This document shows, one piece after another, positions 1 to 6,266 of a DNA stretch of 9,112 nt. Position numbers and translations under genes: made by a program. This stretch comes from PALSA-1336 sp964592725 (GTDB lineage Bacteria; Patescibacteriota; Doudnabacteria; UBA920), in NCBI GenBank assembly GCA_964592725.1, contig CAZQFQ010000048.1:1-9112 (forward strand), read 5' to 3'. Below the pieces are notes generated by a model. It saw only the letters and a program-made list of their open reading frames with translations. It searched no databases and was not told where the DNA came from. The first letter of the stretch is position 1. Each line of letters starts with the position of its first letter.

Positions 1-62
1 CTGGGTCTTTTTAAATGTCTGGCCGGCGGTTGCACTTCAGATTAGAATTTCCGACCACAAAC

Positions 63-91
63 TTGACAAATCCGTGATTTTTATTTATAAT
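63..91 (+). promoter_or_regulatory. Consensus sigma70-type promoter
   Basis: TTGACA (63-68) and TATAAT (86-91) are both perfect consensus hexamers, and the spacer is exactly 17 bp. Transcription should start near 97-99, giving a leader of about 77 nt before the ATG at 175. This is the best promoter in the window and supports the reality of the small plus-strand gene downstream. Confidence 0.85.
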
Positions 92-99
92 AGCCGGTT

Positions 100-130
100 C
101 TCCGGCTGGGGCTTAAGTCGACAGCCGGAG
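100..130 (+). promoter_or_regulatory. Stem-loop in the mRNA leader
   Basis: CTCCGGCT (100-107) pairs perfectly with AGCCGGAG (123-130), leaving a 15-nt loop that holds the small palindromes CTTAAG and GTCGAC. It lies at the extreme 5' end of the predicted transcript. A further copy of AGCCGG at 92-97 could compete for the same partner if transcription starts a few bases earlier. A 5' stabilising hairpin is the simplest reading; it matches no riboswitch I recognise. Confidence 0.45.
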
Positions 131-174
131 GCACAAGTTCTTTAAAAGTAAAACGGAGGGGGAAAGGAACTCCC

Positions 175-438
175 ATGTTAACGTTCCTGATTGTGGCAGC
201 CGGGTTGTTTGTGGTGCTGGCCGCGCGCGAAAGCAAAAAATTGCGCAAAGCGCTGGCAAAACACCAAAACAAAACCCGCGTACTGCCCAAAGCCGTCGGC
301 TTGTTTGTTATTTGCGCCCAGGTGTCCGAGCTGTTAAAGACGCTTGACCACGCGACCATAACGAACGTCGCCGCGACTTTATTCCTGCTGGCGATTTTAG
401 CCGCAGGCAAATCAGGAACACAAAACGAGCTGTTTTGA
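175..438 (+). CDS. Small multi-pass membrane protein, unknown function
   Basis: This is an 87-residue protein I do not recognise. A hydrophobic N-terminal segment (about residues 2-17) is followed by a strongly basic stretch (about 19-37, rich in Lys and Arg), a moderately hydrophobic segment (about 39-54) and a clear hydrophobic segment (about 62-78), then a short polar tail. By the positive-inside rule the basic loop should be cytoplasmic, giving two or three membrane passes. The start is supported by AAGGA (164-168) six bases before the ATG, with a second purine-rich GGAGG further up, and by the consensus promoter. The stop is TGA. It stands alone on the plus strand and converges with the htrA-like gene. 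The antisense frame over the same bases is longer but has no start signals, so I treat it as a shadow. Existence is fairly sure; function is unknown. Confidence 0.72.
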   Translation: MLTFLIVAAGLFVVLAARESKKLRKALAKHQNKTRVLPKAVGLFVICAQVSELLKTLDHATITNVAATLFLLAILAAGKSGTQNELF

Positions 439-502
439 TTTCCCCTCGCGCCGCGAGGGATGCTTATCCGGCTCAAACCGGAGTTCCTGATACAGAATTG
501 GC

Positions 503-536
503 AAAGCCCCGATTGTTGAAAAACAATCGGGGCTTT
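503..536 (+). terminator. Strong stem-loop, likely terminator
   Basis: A perfect 15-bp stem (503-517 with 522-536) is closed by a GAAA tetraloop. The stem has a GGGGC core and is bounded by AAA on the left and TTT on the right, so it could work in both directions. It lies 65 bp beyond the stop of the small membrane protein gene. The run of T after the stem is short, which is the only weak point. Confidence 0.8.
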
Positions 537-610
537 GATTATCAAAAATATTACATCACCCTCCCCCGCCTGTCTACGCCTATTGTTGAGGTTTGGGTAA
601 ATTTTGAAAG

Positions 611-688
611 TTGGCACACTTGCCAATATCTATCGGCCTTTCAAAAAGGCGTGGCGGGCAGGCCTAGCCCCTCCCCTAAAGGGAGGGG
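611..688. repeat. Three consecutive small inverted repeats
   Basis: In the convergent gap three further stem-loops follow one another: TTGGCA/TGCCAA (611-616/621-626, 4-nt loop), GCCTTT/AAAGGC (636-641/645-650, 3-nt loop) and CCCCTCCC/GGGAGGGG (668-675/681-688, 5-nt loop). The last lies 12 bp past the stop of the htrA-like gene and may help end that transcript, though it lacks a T tract on that side. No gene is visible at 439-700. Confidence 0.5.
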
Positions 689-700
689 GAAACTGCAAAA

Positions 701-1780
701 CTATTGCAACTCACCCAAAACCACGGGGATATCAAGCTCCTGATTATTGCGCAAAATTTTTAAGGTTATCTGGCTGCCGGCCTGAAACTTCCCAATAGCG
801 TCATCCAAAGATACGCTCTGGTTTAAAACAATATCGTTAATCCCCACTATAATATCGCCTTGTGTTAAACCCGCGGCGGAAGCCGGCGAGTTTGGTTTTA
901 CCGACATAACAAGCGCCCCGTTTTCCACGGACAGGCCTTGGGTAATTTGCGCGGCAGGGTCAATGGCTAAAAACATCACCCCCAAATAGGGCCGGGAAAC
1001 TTTGCCGAAAGTTTTTAACTGCATTTCCGCGTCTTTTATGGTATTGATGGGTATGGCAAAACCCAAACCGGAGCCTTCGGTATCTATTAAAGTGTTCATT
1101 CCCACAACCTGGCCGGCCAAATTAATCAGCGGGCCGCCGGAATTCCCGGGATTTATGGACGCGTCGGTTTGGATTAAATTGTGCAGACGATCGGAATCTT
1201 CGCTGACATCAACATTGCGTCCCAAACCGGAAACCACGCCGCGGGTAACGGTATAGCTGTATTTGCCCAAAGAATTGCCGATGGCAAACACGGTCTGCCC
1301 GGTTTCCAGGCTGTCCGAATCCCCGAGCATAGCCGGCGTTAAATTCGGCGCGCTAATTTGCAGCAGGGCGATGTCGTCAAACTTATCCAAATTTAAAATT
1401 TTGGCCGGGTACTCGCTACCGTCGCCCAAAACCACCGTATAATTCATTGTCGGATCTTCCACTACGTGGTTGTTGCTAACGATAAGCCCGCTTGAGTCAA
1501 GCACAAATCCGGTTCCCAAAACCTCGTCCGGAGACGCGCTGGTGGCCGGGTCGGCCGAGCTTTCCGTACCGGTGGCCTGATTTTCCACGCCGATAATATT
1601 GACCACCGAAGCCTTGGCCGTGCGCACCGCCAAAATCCCCTGCTGTTCGTCGGTCAACGGGGCGGTGGAAGCCGCGGGCTTAATGTTATTAAAGATGATT
1701 TTCTGCGCTACACCGGATTGCGCGATTAGTACAGCGCTTACGATAGCAACCGCCGCGATAAAATATTTTTTTGAATTCAT
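701..1780 (-). CDS. HtrA/DegP-type serine protease with one PDZ domain
   Basis: This is an envelope serine protease of the S1C (HtrA/DegP/DegQ) family, which degrades or holds misfolded exported proteins. Counting from the chosen start it has 359 residues. A signal peptide or membrane anchor is at about 2-22 (Lys-Lys then hydrophobic), followed by a Ser/Thr/Ala-rich linker. The trypsin-like domain shows the full triad: His105 (SNNHVV), Asp136 (FDDIALL) and Ser214 (NPGNSGGPL). A single PDZ domain spans about 260-352, starting near RPYLGV. The length fits the one-PDZ members. I chose the ATG at 1780 because it begins directly with the signal sequence; an in-frame ATG at 1825 would add 15 polar residues in front of it, and neither has a good ribosome-binding site. 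It lies downstream of the lysozyme-like gene on the same strand, with no terminator between. The function is secure, the exact start less so. Confidence 0.95.
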   Translation of the reverse strand: MNSKKYFIAAVAIVSAVLIAQSGVAQKIIFNNIKPAASTAPLTDEQQGILAVRTAKASVVNIIGVENQATGTESSADPATSASPDEVLGTGFVLDSSGLIVSNNHVVEDPTMNYTVVLGDGSEYPAKILNLDKFDDIALLQISAPNLTPAMLGDSDSLETGQTVFAIGNSLGKYSYTVTRGVVSGLGRNVDVSEDSDRLHNLIQTDASINPGNSGGPLINLAGQVVGMNTLIDTEGSGLGFAIPINTIKDAEMQLKTFGKVSRPYLGVMFLAIDPAAQITQGLSVENGALVMSVKPNSPASAAGLTQGDIIVGINDIVLNQSVSLDDAIGKFQAGSQITLKILRNNQELDIPVVLGELQ

Positions 1781-1828
1781 ATTATTTTCGTTTTTAAATT
1801 TTTCCGCAAAACTTAGCGCCCCCATTCA

Positions 1829-1873
1829 TGTCAATCTTGTCATTTTTTTAAATCTTGTCAATTCTGTCAATTA
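1829..1873. repeat. Degenerate 9-bp tandem repeat
   Basis: TGTCA recurs at 1829, 1838, 1856 and 1865, always at multiples of 9 bp, with consensus close to TGTCAATCT and one decayed unit at 1847-1855. On the minus strand three units read TTGACA, identical to a -35 hexamer, but I see no convincing -10 at the right distance. The array begins in the stop codon of the lysozyme-like gene and fills the spacer to the htrA-like gene. Confidence 0.55.
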
Positions 1874-2758
1874 CTCTATTCCCTGCGCTTTTAAGTCGTT
1901 CAAAATTTCCTGCGTGGCCAACAGCCAGTTGGAATTGCAGGGCTTTACGTAAACCCCGCACATTTGCTCCAGTGTCCAATCGCTGTATTTTTTGTCCAGC
2001 AGGCGGTTAAAATCCGCCACCCAGGCGCTGTAGCTAGAGTATGTCCGCCAAGAAGGAGCGCCCGGCTTTACGCCAATGTTGCTGCAGTTATTGTCCGAGC
2101 AGTTTTTTCCCAAAGTGCTTTCGGCAAAAGCAATAGCCAAAATTAGTTTCCAATGGGACGCCTGGGCTATTGTGCCGGCGGCCGAAACGAGCGGTGAATT
2201 TTTCGCGGCCAAATACGCCTGCAGTTTAGTTGTCCTTTTTGCGACAATATCCGGCTGGGCAATGGCCGCAAAATAACTCTGTAAATATTCTATAGGAGTA
2301 TTAAATAAAACATTATTATCAACGCTACCGCTGTTTTGATTTTGCAACTGCGTTCCGGATACGGGTGAGCCCGAAGGAACCGGCCCGGCACTATTTGGCT
2401 GGTCGGTAGTCACGCCCAAAACCTGCGGCTGGTCATCGGCCACAATGCTCTTTGTATCCAAAACTGACCACATCCCGGAAACAAAAGCTATCATTAAAGC
2501 CAAAACCGCGGCCGCGACCGGAACTTTTTGTTGGCTGTAAACTTTTTGAAAAAATAAAGCGGCTTCGCTCTTTTTTGATTTCTTCCTGCCGGGGACCACA
2601 AAAAACGGGCAAAAAACGCTTTTTTCCACCGCCTTTTTAACCGGCCGCTTAACTAAGCCGTCAACTTTTAACACCCTAACCTTTACCGGTTGTGATTTTA
2701 GCCTTACATCGGCCTTTTTTGGTTTTTTTATCCCGTCTAAATTTCCAATATTTTTCAC
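1871..2758 (-). CDS. Membrane-anchored lysozyme-like protein, putative peptidoglycan hydrolase
   Basis: The 295-residue protein has a very basic cytoplasmic N-terminus (about 1-78), one membrane helix (about 79-98), a Gln/Ser/Pro/Asn-rich outer linker (about 105-150) and a C-terminal globular domain (about 155-295). That domain contains FAESTLGKNC (210-220), then SNIGVKPG and a Trp/Tyr-rich stretch. This is the layout of glucosaminidase/transglycosylase-like lysozyme folds, in which the Glu (here Glu213) is catalytic. Four outer cysteines (220, 225, 267, 274) could form two disulfides. I infer wall cleavage or remodelling; a catalytically dead binding role is possible. The start codon is GTG at 2758, exactly seven bases after a TATAAT box, so the mRNA is probably leaderless. 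It sits between the dinD-like gene and the htrA-like protease, same strand. Topology is confident, enzymatic role moderate. Confidence 0.85.
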   Translation of the reverse strand: MKNIGNLDGIKKPKKADVRLKSQPVKVRVLKVDGLVKRPVKKAVEKSVFCPFFVVPGRKKSKKSEAALFFQKVYSQQKVPVAAAVLALMIAFVSGMWSVLDTKSIVADDQPQVLGVTTDQPNSAGPVPSGSPVSGTQLQNQNSGSVDNNVLFNTPIEYLQSYFAAIAQPDIVAKRTTKLQAYLAAKNSPLVSAAGTIAQASHWKLILAIAFAESTLGKNCSDNNCSNIGVKPGAPSWRTYSSYSAWVADFNRLLDKKYSDWTLEQMCGVYVKPCNSNWLLATQEILNDLKAQGIE

Positions 2759-2764
2759 CTATCT

Positions 2765-2773
2765 ATTATAGCA
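2765..2773 (-). promoter_or_regulatory. Extended -10 promoter giving a leaderless mRNA
   Basis: The minus strand reads TGCTATAAT, a perfect -10 hexamer with the TGn extension. The first base of the GTG start at 2758 is seven bases downstream of the hexamer, the usual transcription start distance. No clear -35 is present; only a T-run lies at about the right place, which is common for extended -10 promoters. Confidence 0.7.
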
Positions 2774-2847
2774 TTCCCCGCCCAATTAAAAAACTCCTAA
2801 TTTTAAGACGTTTCGTTACGCGCAAACATTCTTGAATATAGTATACG

Positions 2848-3669
2848 CTATTTATTTTTAGACTTTTCTTTTTTCTTCGGCAAAAAATTTTGTTTGGAAA
2901 CTACCGGCCGGCCAAGTTCCTTTTCCAATTCTTTTCTGGCATTGCCCGCCACTCTCCCGCCGCGGTTGGCATCGGTTTTTAATTTTGGCACGCCTTGGGA
3001 ATCTTCATTCTTATGGATTTCCGTGGTTGAGGCCTCACCGAGCATATTAAAAATCAGCTCCAAATTGCCCATATGGTCGCGCAGATTTTCCCGCTTTAAG
3101 CCTTTAAGTTTTTTGTGCTGGCTTGGAGTCAAGTCAAAAGTTGCCTTGGCAATTTCCGCGGTTAAGATTTCATAATCCCTTTTTACTTTTGCTCCGCGTT
3201 TTTGCCATTCACCGGTCAGATCTTCACGCACTTCAATGCCGCGCATCCTGAGCTCAATCCAGGAATCAGGATAGCCTTTTAACTTATAAAGCATCCTTGT
3301 GCGGCGCGCGCCTAATTCCGGATTTTCAATTTCTTGCACGCGTTCATAGCCCACCTTTGCCAGCCAGCGCTTAAACGGCTCGGCTTTGGGCGAAGGGATG
3401 GATTGAATAATACGGAAAACGCCTTCGGTATTGGCGCAATTCATCAATTGCTTGCCGCCGACAGTTTGGATTGGAAGGGTATGGACAATTTGTCCATACC
3501 CTTTGGACAATTCCTTATCCCTAAGCCTCATTTTATTAATATAATCTTTTACATCCGCGGCATCAGTTAAAGCAAATACCACATCTTCCACAACAAACCA
3601 CCACTCATTATTATAAATCACCCGTCTTATTTGATTGCCTTTAAACAAGGCTATATTATTTGTTTCCAT
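2848..3669 (-). CDS. DinD-like protein (Bro-N domain, DNA-damage-inducible protein D family)
   Basis: The 273-residue protein has an N-terminal Bro-N domain (about 1-110, with WWFVVEDVVFALTD, and RIIQSIPSPKAEPFKRWLA) as in phage and baculovirus antirepressor-like proteins. The C-terminal part (about 145-262) carries LTGEWQKRG, LKGLKRENLRDHMGNLEL and VAGNARKELEKELGRPV, which resemble the conserved C-terminal half of DinD. The length matches E. coli DinD, an SOS-induced protein reported to inhibit RecA-driven strand exchange; whether this homologue does the same is inference. The tail is Lys-rich. The ATG at 3669 has no Shine-Dalgarno. An AT-rich promoter with a 12-bp palindrome lies just upstream. 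No terminator follows it, so transcripts may run into the lysozyme-like gene. Alternative label: phage antirepressor-like protein, but nothing else phage-like is nearby. Confidence 0.88.
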   Translation of the reverse strand: METNNIALFKGNQIRRVIYNNEWWFVVEDVVFALTDAADVKDYINKMRLRDKELSKGYGQIVHTLPIQTVGGKQLMNCANTEGVFRIIQSIPSPKAEPFKRWLAKVGYERVQEIENPELGARRTRMLYKLKGYPDSWIELRMRGIEVREDLTGEWQKRGAKVKRDYEILTAEIAKATFDLTPSQHKKLKGLKRENLRDHMGNLELIFNMLGEASTTEIHKNEDSQGVPKLKTDANRGGRVAGNARKELEKELGRPVVSKQNFLPKKKEKSKNK

Positions 3670-3693
3670 AAAATTTAGGTTAGTTATATATTT

Positions 3694-3705
3694 ATAGTAT
3701 ACTAT
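3694..3705. promoter_or_regulatory. 12-bp palindrome at the dinD-like promoter, candidate operator
   Basis: ATAGTATACTAT is a perfect palindrome 25 bp upstream of the dinD-like ATG. It contains the likely minus-strand -10 box TATACT (3696-3701) and adjoins TATAAA (3691-3696). Ten of its bases together with the base before it (TATAGTATAC, 3693-3702) recur at 2837-2846 across the gene's stop codon. Position and symmetry suit a repressor site, either autoregulatory or SOS type; this is inferred. Confidence 0.45.
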
Positions 3706-4016
3706 CGTTCACTATTAATCAAGCCTCAATCTGTGAATAAATTCCCGAATTATGGTCATCCTCACTAAACCCATTTTCCTCTCCGAAATAGCCCAAGGCT
3801 AAAAAGATATGGACTAACGCAAAGAAATTAAAATCCTGATAAAACTTTAGAATCCATTCCCTACGCAGACAATCTAAAATACCGCAACGCGTGCGGTATT
3901 TTAGATTATTAGTGGACCTAAATTTAGACGTAAAACTTTTCTGGCTTTGGCAAACGAAGTTTACCACCGATTGACAGAGGTTAAGATTTATCCAGAGTTA
4001 ACAGAATAACCAAACT
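3706..4016. other. Intergenic gap with no convincing gene
   Basis: Apart from the terminator hairpin at 3871-3907 I see no supported gene here. A minus-strand frame of 82 codons with a GTG start (3719-3967) crosses the whole hairpin, has no ribosome-binding site and matches nothing I know. Its last 45 or so codons read rather like protein (WILKFYQDFNFFALVHIFLA and onward), so a decayed gene remnant is possible. Confidence 0.4.
3871..3907 (-). terminator. Bidirectional rho-independent terminator
   Basis: A perfect 16-bp stem (3871-3886 with 3892-3907) encloses a 5-nt loop. The upper stem is GC-rich (ACCGCA) and the lower arms are A-rich on the left and T-rich on the right (TATTTTAGATT), so it fits termination from either side. 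It lies 110 bp past the stop of the two-gene membrane operon and isolates it from the dinD-like gene. Confidence 0.8.
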
Positions 4017-4934
4017 CTAGATATTTTTATAAGACTCTACGGCCTCAATATCCGACTTCATTTCTTTCAAGCGTTCGGGAAGTTTTGTGGCCAAATATTG
4101 TATTAGTTCTAACATTCTTTCTAAATCACTCCATTTTTCTAAAGGTCTGGGGGGCATAACATACGGATAAATATAAATGTAATCGTTAATGAATTCCATA
4201 TGCCAGTCGCTCCATTTGTCTGCAAGAGGTTGTGTAAATTCGGCGGTAAAAATCTGTAGTCCTTCCATCTGCATTCCTTGTAGGGTCCATAGAGTAAAAG
4301 TGTTGTCTAAGTCTCCGTCTAAATGTGCTTGTGGATTATCACCGTTGCAAAAATTGATCATTTCAAAACCGTGTTTGTGAGACTGTAAAAACAAGCGGGG
4401 CAACGGGCAGCTAAATTCCAAACGCGAAACGGTTTGATCTATAATTACACTGCCATCACGGCCATGGGCAGTATATTGATAAGTGAAAATTGAAAATGGG
4501 ATTTGATTGAACGAACCGGAAACGATATCCAAATAATAGGGTTTGTCGTTGTATTTTGAAAAAATTTCACCGTTAATATTTTGCATTTGCCCTTGTGCCT
4601 GGTAAGACAACTCCTGGGCTTGGGCAAATTGCTGTACGAATACATGTTTTAACTTGAATCTTAGGTCGGTAACGTGGGAAATTTCTATCAGCCAAGGTGT
4701 AATTAGCAAAATAATTGCTACCAGCCAGTAGGCGCTGAGTTGCCCGATAAAAATTAGGCAACAAAATAGCAATACTTCTAAACCCAACAATATCAAAAAT
4801 GCCCGCTTGGTAGGCTTGGTATAATGCTCGCGTTTATAGTTATTGACTAATTCGTCCAGGTCGGTAATCCGCTCCATAGTCGGGGTAGGCTGCGGAATTG
4901 GAAGAGACGGATCATTATTGTTTTTGAGAGGCAT
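4017..4934 (-). CDS. Two-helix membrane protein of unknown function, DUF3137-like layout
   Basis: The 305-residue protein has a Pro-rich N-terminus, a short charged helix (about 22-44), two adjacent membrane segments (about 45-63 and 67-85) and a large soluble domain (about 95-305). A phrase like DIVSGSFNQIPFSIF (136-150) followed by a paired strand pattern and LEFSCPLPRLFL recalls the bacterial DUF3137 group, where such a domain follows two helices. I offer this only as a resemblance. With both ends cytoplasmic the large domain would face the cytoplasm. The start overlaps the upstream gene by 20 bp, so translation is probably coupled; the Shine-Dalgarno is weak. By eye the codon use is more AT-rich than in the exporter and protease genes. 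The function is unknown, and the partner gene suggests the two proteins work together. Confidence 0.85.
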   Translation of the reverse strand: MPLKNNNDPSLPIPQPTPTMERITDLDELVNNYKREHYTKPTKRAFLILLGLEVLLFCCLIFIGQLSAYWLVAIILLITPWLIEISHVTDLRFKLKHVFVQQFAQAQELSYQAQGQMQNINGEIFSKYNDKPYYLDIVSGSFNQIPFSIFTYQYTAHGRDGSVIIDQTVSRLEFSCPLPRLFLQSHKHGFEMINFCNGDNPQAHLDGDLDNTFTLWTLQGMQMEGLQIFTAEFTQPLADKWSDWHMEFINDYIYIYPYVMPPRPLEKWSDLERMLELIQYLATKLPERLKEMKSDIEAVESYKNI

Positions 4935-5901
4935 TCTCTATTTGATTTATTGTATTAATGGCTTCTTCGGAAATTAGCTCGCCTGTTTGCGAATTTACGA
5001 GAGCTTGAACGCCGCCTGTATCGCTAAAACCGCTTGTCATACCAACAAACCAATATTTCGGCAAGCTGGGACTTTCCGGCACGTTATCTGTCGGGTTTAA
5101 TATAACATGGGTCAATATTTGGCTATGGGTTTGTTTATAGTTTTGGAAGTCCGGGCTCAGCATGGCAATTTCCAAAGCTTTCTTGGGACCGACCTTGACA
5201 GTAAAAATATCTGTAAAATTATTGACGTAGTTTGGTTTTAGGCTTGAGCTGGGGTCGGTGTCAATTCTTAAAATGTTATTGGAATTTTTGTCAAACAGAA
5301 TTTCATAGACATCATTGGTCTTTTTGGACTCATAATAATACGAATCAGCCTGATTTAATATTTTATCAGCTTCGGGTGTATTATCCGGCAAGCTAAACAC
5401 TCTTCTATAGCTGTACCATTTCGCGTCAGATTGCCACTGGCTCGCTTTATCATAACCGAGAACAATCTTACCATTTATGGCCTGAATATCCGCAGCATCT
5501 TCAGCGTCCGGAGTTGCGACAATAGCTTTTGCCTGTTCATCCAAACTTTGGACTTGCTTAATATCGGTAGCAATTTTCGTAATATTTTCCGTTCCAACTT
5601 TTTTCACCACTAAGTAGATGTTGCCTAAATATAATACTAAAAATATTGCCGCGGCGGCAAATGATAAAAGATTAGCAGTTTTTGCGTGTTGGGGTAATTT
5701 CTTTTTCCAGCCATAATAAAAAATAGCCCCCAAAATTAGAGGGTTAAAAAGGCACAGGGCAAAGACCAATAATTTTCCTTTTCCGGTCAAAGGCTCCAAA
5801 GAAGATTGTCCTTCCGGAATATTTTTCTTTTTGCTGACCATTAACCATATGCCTATGATTAAGGAAACGAACCACAGTAAACGCAATACTGTTAGTATCA
5901 T
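4915..5901 (-). CDS. Three-helix membrane protein with PepSY-like outer domain, unknown function
   Basis: The 328-residue protein has three predicted membrane segments (about 3-22, 43-64 and 77-99) joined by basic loops, then an outer domain of about 225 residues. Three passes with Lys-rich loops after helices 1 and 2 suggest that the large domain is outside the membrane. Its second half has a strand-helix pattern ending in KYWFVGMTSGFSD (282-294) and ALVNSQTGELISEEA (300-314). This resembles the end of PepSY-type repeats (strand, then D/NxxTGE), but the match is weak. I do not recognise a named family. The ATG at 5901 lies about 19 nt after the predicted transcription start. It is the first gene of a two-gene operon, overlapping the next by 20 bp. 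Confidence 0.85.
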   Translation of the reverse strand: MILTVLRLLWFVSLIIGIWLMVSKKKNIPEGQSSLEPLTGKGKLLVFALCLFNPLILGAIFYYGWKKKLPQHAKTANLLSFAAAAIFLVLYLGNIYLVVKKVGTENITKIATDIKQVQSLDEQAKAIVATPDAEDAADIQAINGKIVLGYDKASQWQSDAKWYSYRRVFSLPDNTPEADKILNQADSYYYESKKTNDVYEILFDKNSNNILRIDTDPSSSLKPNYVNNFTDIFTVKVGPKKALEIAMLSPDFQNYKQTHSQILTHVILNPTDNVPESPSLPKYWFVGMTSGFSDTGGVQALVNSQTGELISEEAINTINQIENASQKQ

Positions 5902-5926
5902 ATGATTTGCTTAATTATCTGCCTTC

Positions 5927-5955
5927 ATTATACACCTTTTTGCTTATAAGTTAAA
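5927..5955 (-). promoter_or_regulatory. Promoter of the two-gene membrane operon
   Basis: On the minus strand a perfect TATAAT lies at 5932-5927, with TTTAAC (5955-5950) as a partial -35 at 17 bp. Transcription should begin near 5920, about 19 nt before the ATG at 5901. The short leader has AAGG too far upstream to serve that ATG well. Confidence 0.6.
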
Positions 5956-6003
5956 CCATCAATAAAGTTTCTTTTTGCCTATGGATCGTCTTTTAAAAAC
6001 TCG

Positions 6004-6027
6004 AAACCGCCCATAAAAGGGCGGTTT
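6004..6027 (-). terminator. Rho-independent terminator of the exporter gene
   Basis: AAACCGCCC (6004-6012) pairs with GGGCGGTTT (6019-6027) around a 6-nt loop. On the minus strand the stem ends in TTT and is followed by CGAGTTTTTAAAA, a usable T-rich tail. It starts 14 bp past the exporter's TAA stop. Confidence 0.85.
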
Positions 6028-6041
6028 GAAATAGAAAATGT

Positions 6042-6266
6042 TTATTGTCCCGCCGATGGGCTGGGCGCGGGGCCGCGGACGGGAATTGTTTGCAAAGCTT
6101 CGGAAGGGACGGCGGAGTTGGCGGCCGATTGGGTGGCGGACGCTTGCGCCAAATCTTTTTGCTCGCCTTTTCTGACGCCGGCGTTATAGCTAATTCCGCC
6201 GACAATTAAAGCCAGCACTGCCGCGAAAACAAAAGCCCGGCGGCGCGCAACGTGGCGGGGAATCAT
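6042..6266 (-). CDS. Possible nested 74-residue single-pass protein inside the exporter gene
   Basis: Within the exporter frame AGGAGGTG (6277-6270), a full match to the usual anti-Shine-Dalgarno, stands five bases (counted from AGGAGG) before an in-frame ATG (6266-6264). Translation from there would give 74 residues: a basic start (IPRHVARRR), one membrane helix (about 11-28) and a polar Ala/Ser/Pro-rich tail. That is a complete single-pass layout on its own. The motif could also be chance, since it encodes ordinary residues (QEVE). It is listed as a hypothesis only. Confidence 0.3.
   Translation of the reverse strand: MIPRHVARRRAFVFAAVLALIVGGISYNAGVRKGEQKDLAQASATQSAANSAVPSEALQTIPVRGPAPSPSAGQ

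Noticed and set aside
1..143. A plus-strand frame open from the window edge that could be the end of an upstream gene
   Set aside because: It runs straight through the perfect promoter and the leader hairpin, and its translation resembles nothing I know. An alternative frame stops at 45. The edge is too short to decide.
81..626. A 181-codon minus-strand frame opposite the small membrane protein gene
   Set aside because: It crosses the consensus promoter, the leader hairpin and the 15-bp terminator, has no ribosome-binding site, and its composition looks like a shadow of the plus-strand gene.
1781..1825. N-terminal extension of the htrA-like protease from the ATG at 1825
   Set aside because: It would put 15 polar residues ahead of a textbook signal sequence. 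Kept only as an alternative, since neither start has a good ribosome-binding site.
1829..1873. A CRISPR-like array
   Set aside because: The units are 9 bp with no spacers; this is a short tandem repeat. No 25-40 bp repeat with unique spacers exists anywhere in the window.
2848..3669. A prophage or plasmid signature because of the Bro-N domain
   Set aside because: The C-terminal half fits chromosomal DinD proteins, and no integrase, capsid, terminase or replication gene is nearby.
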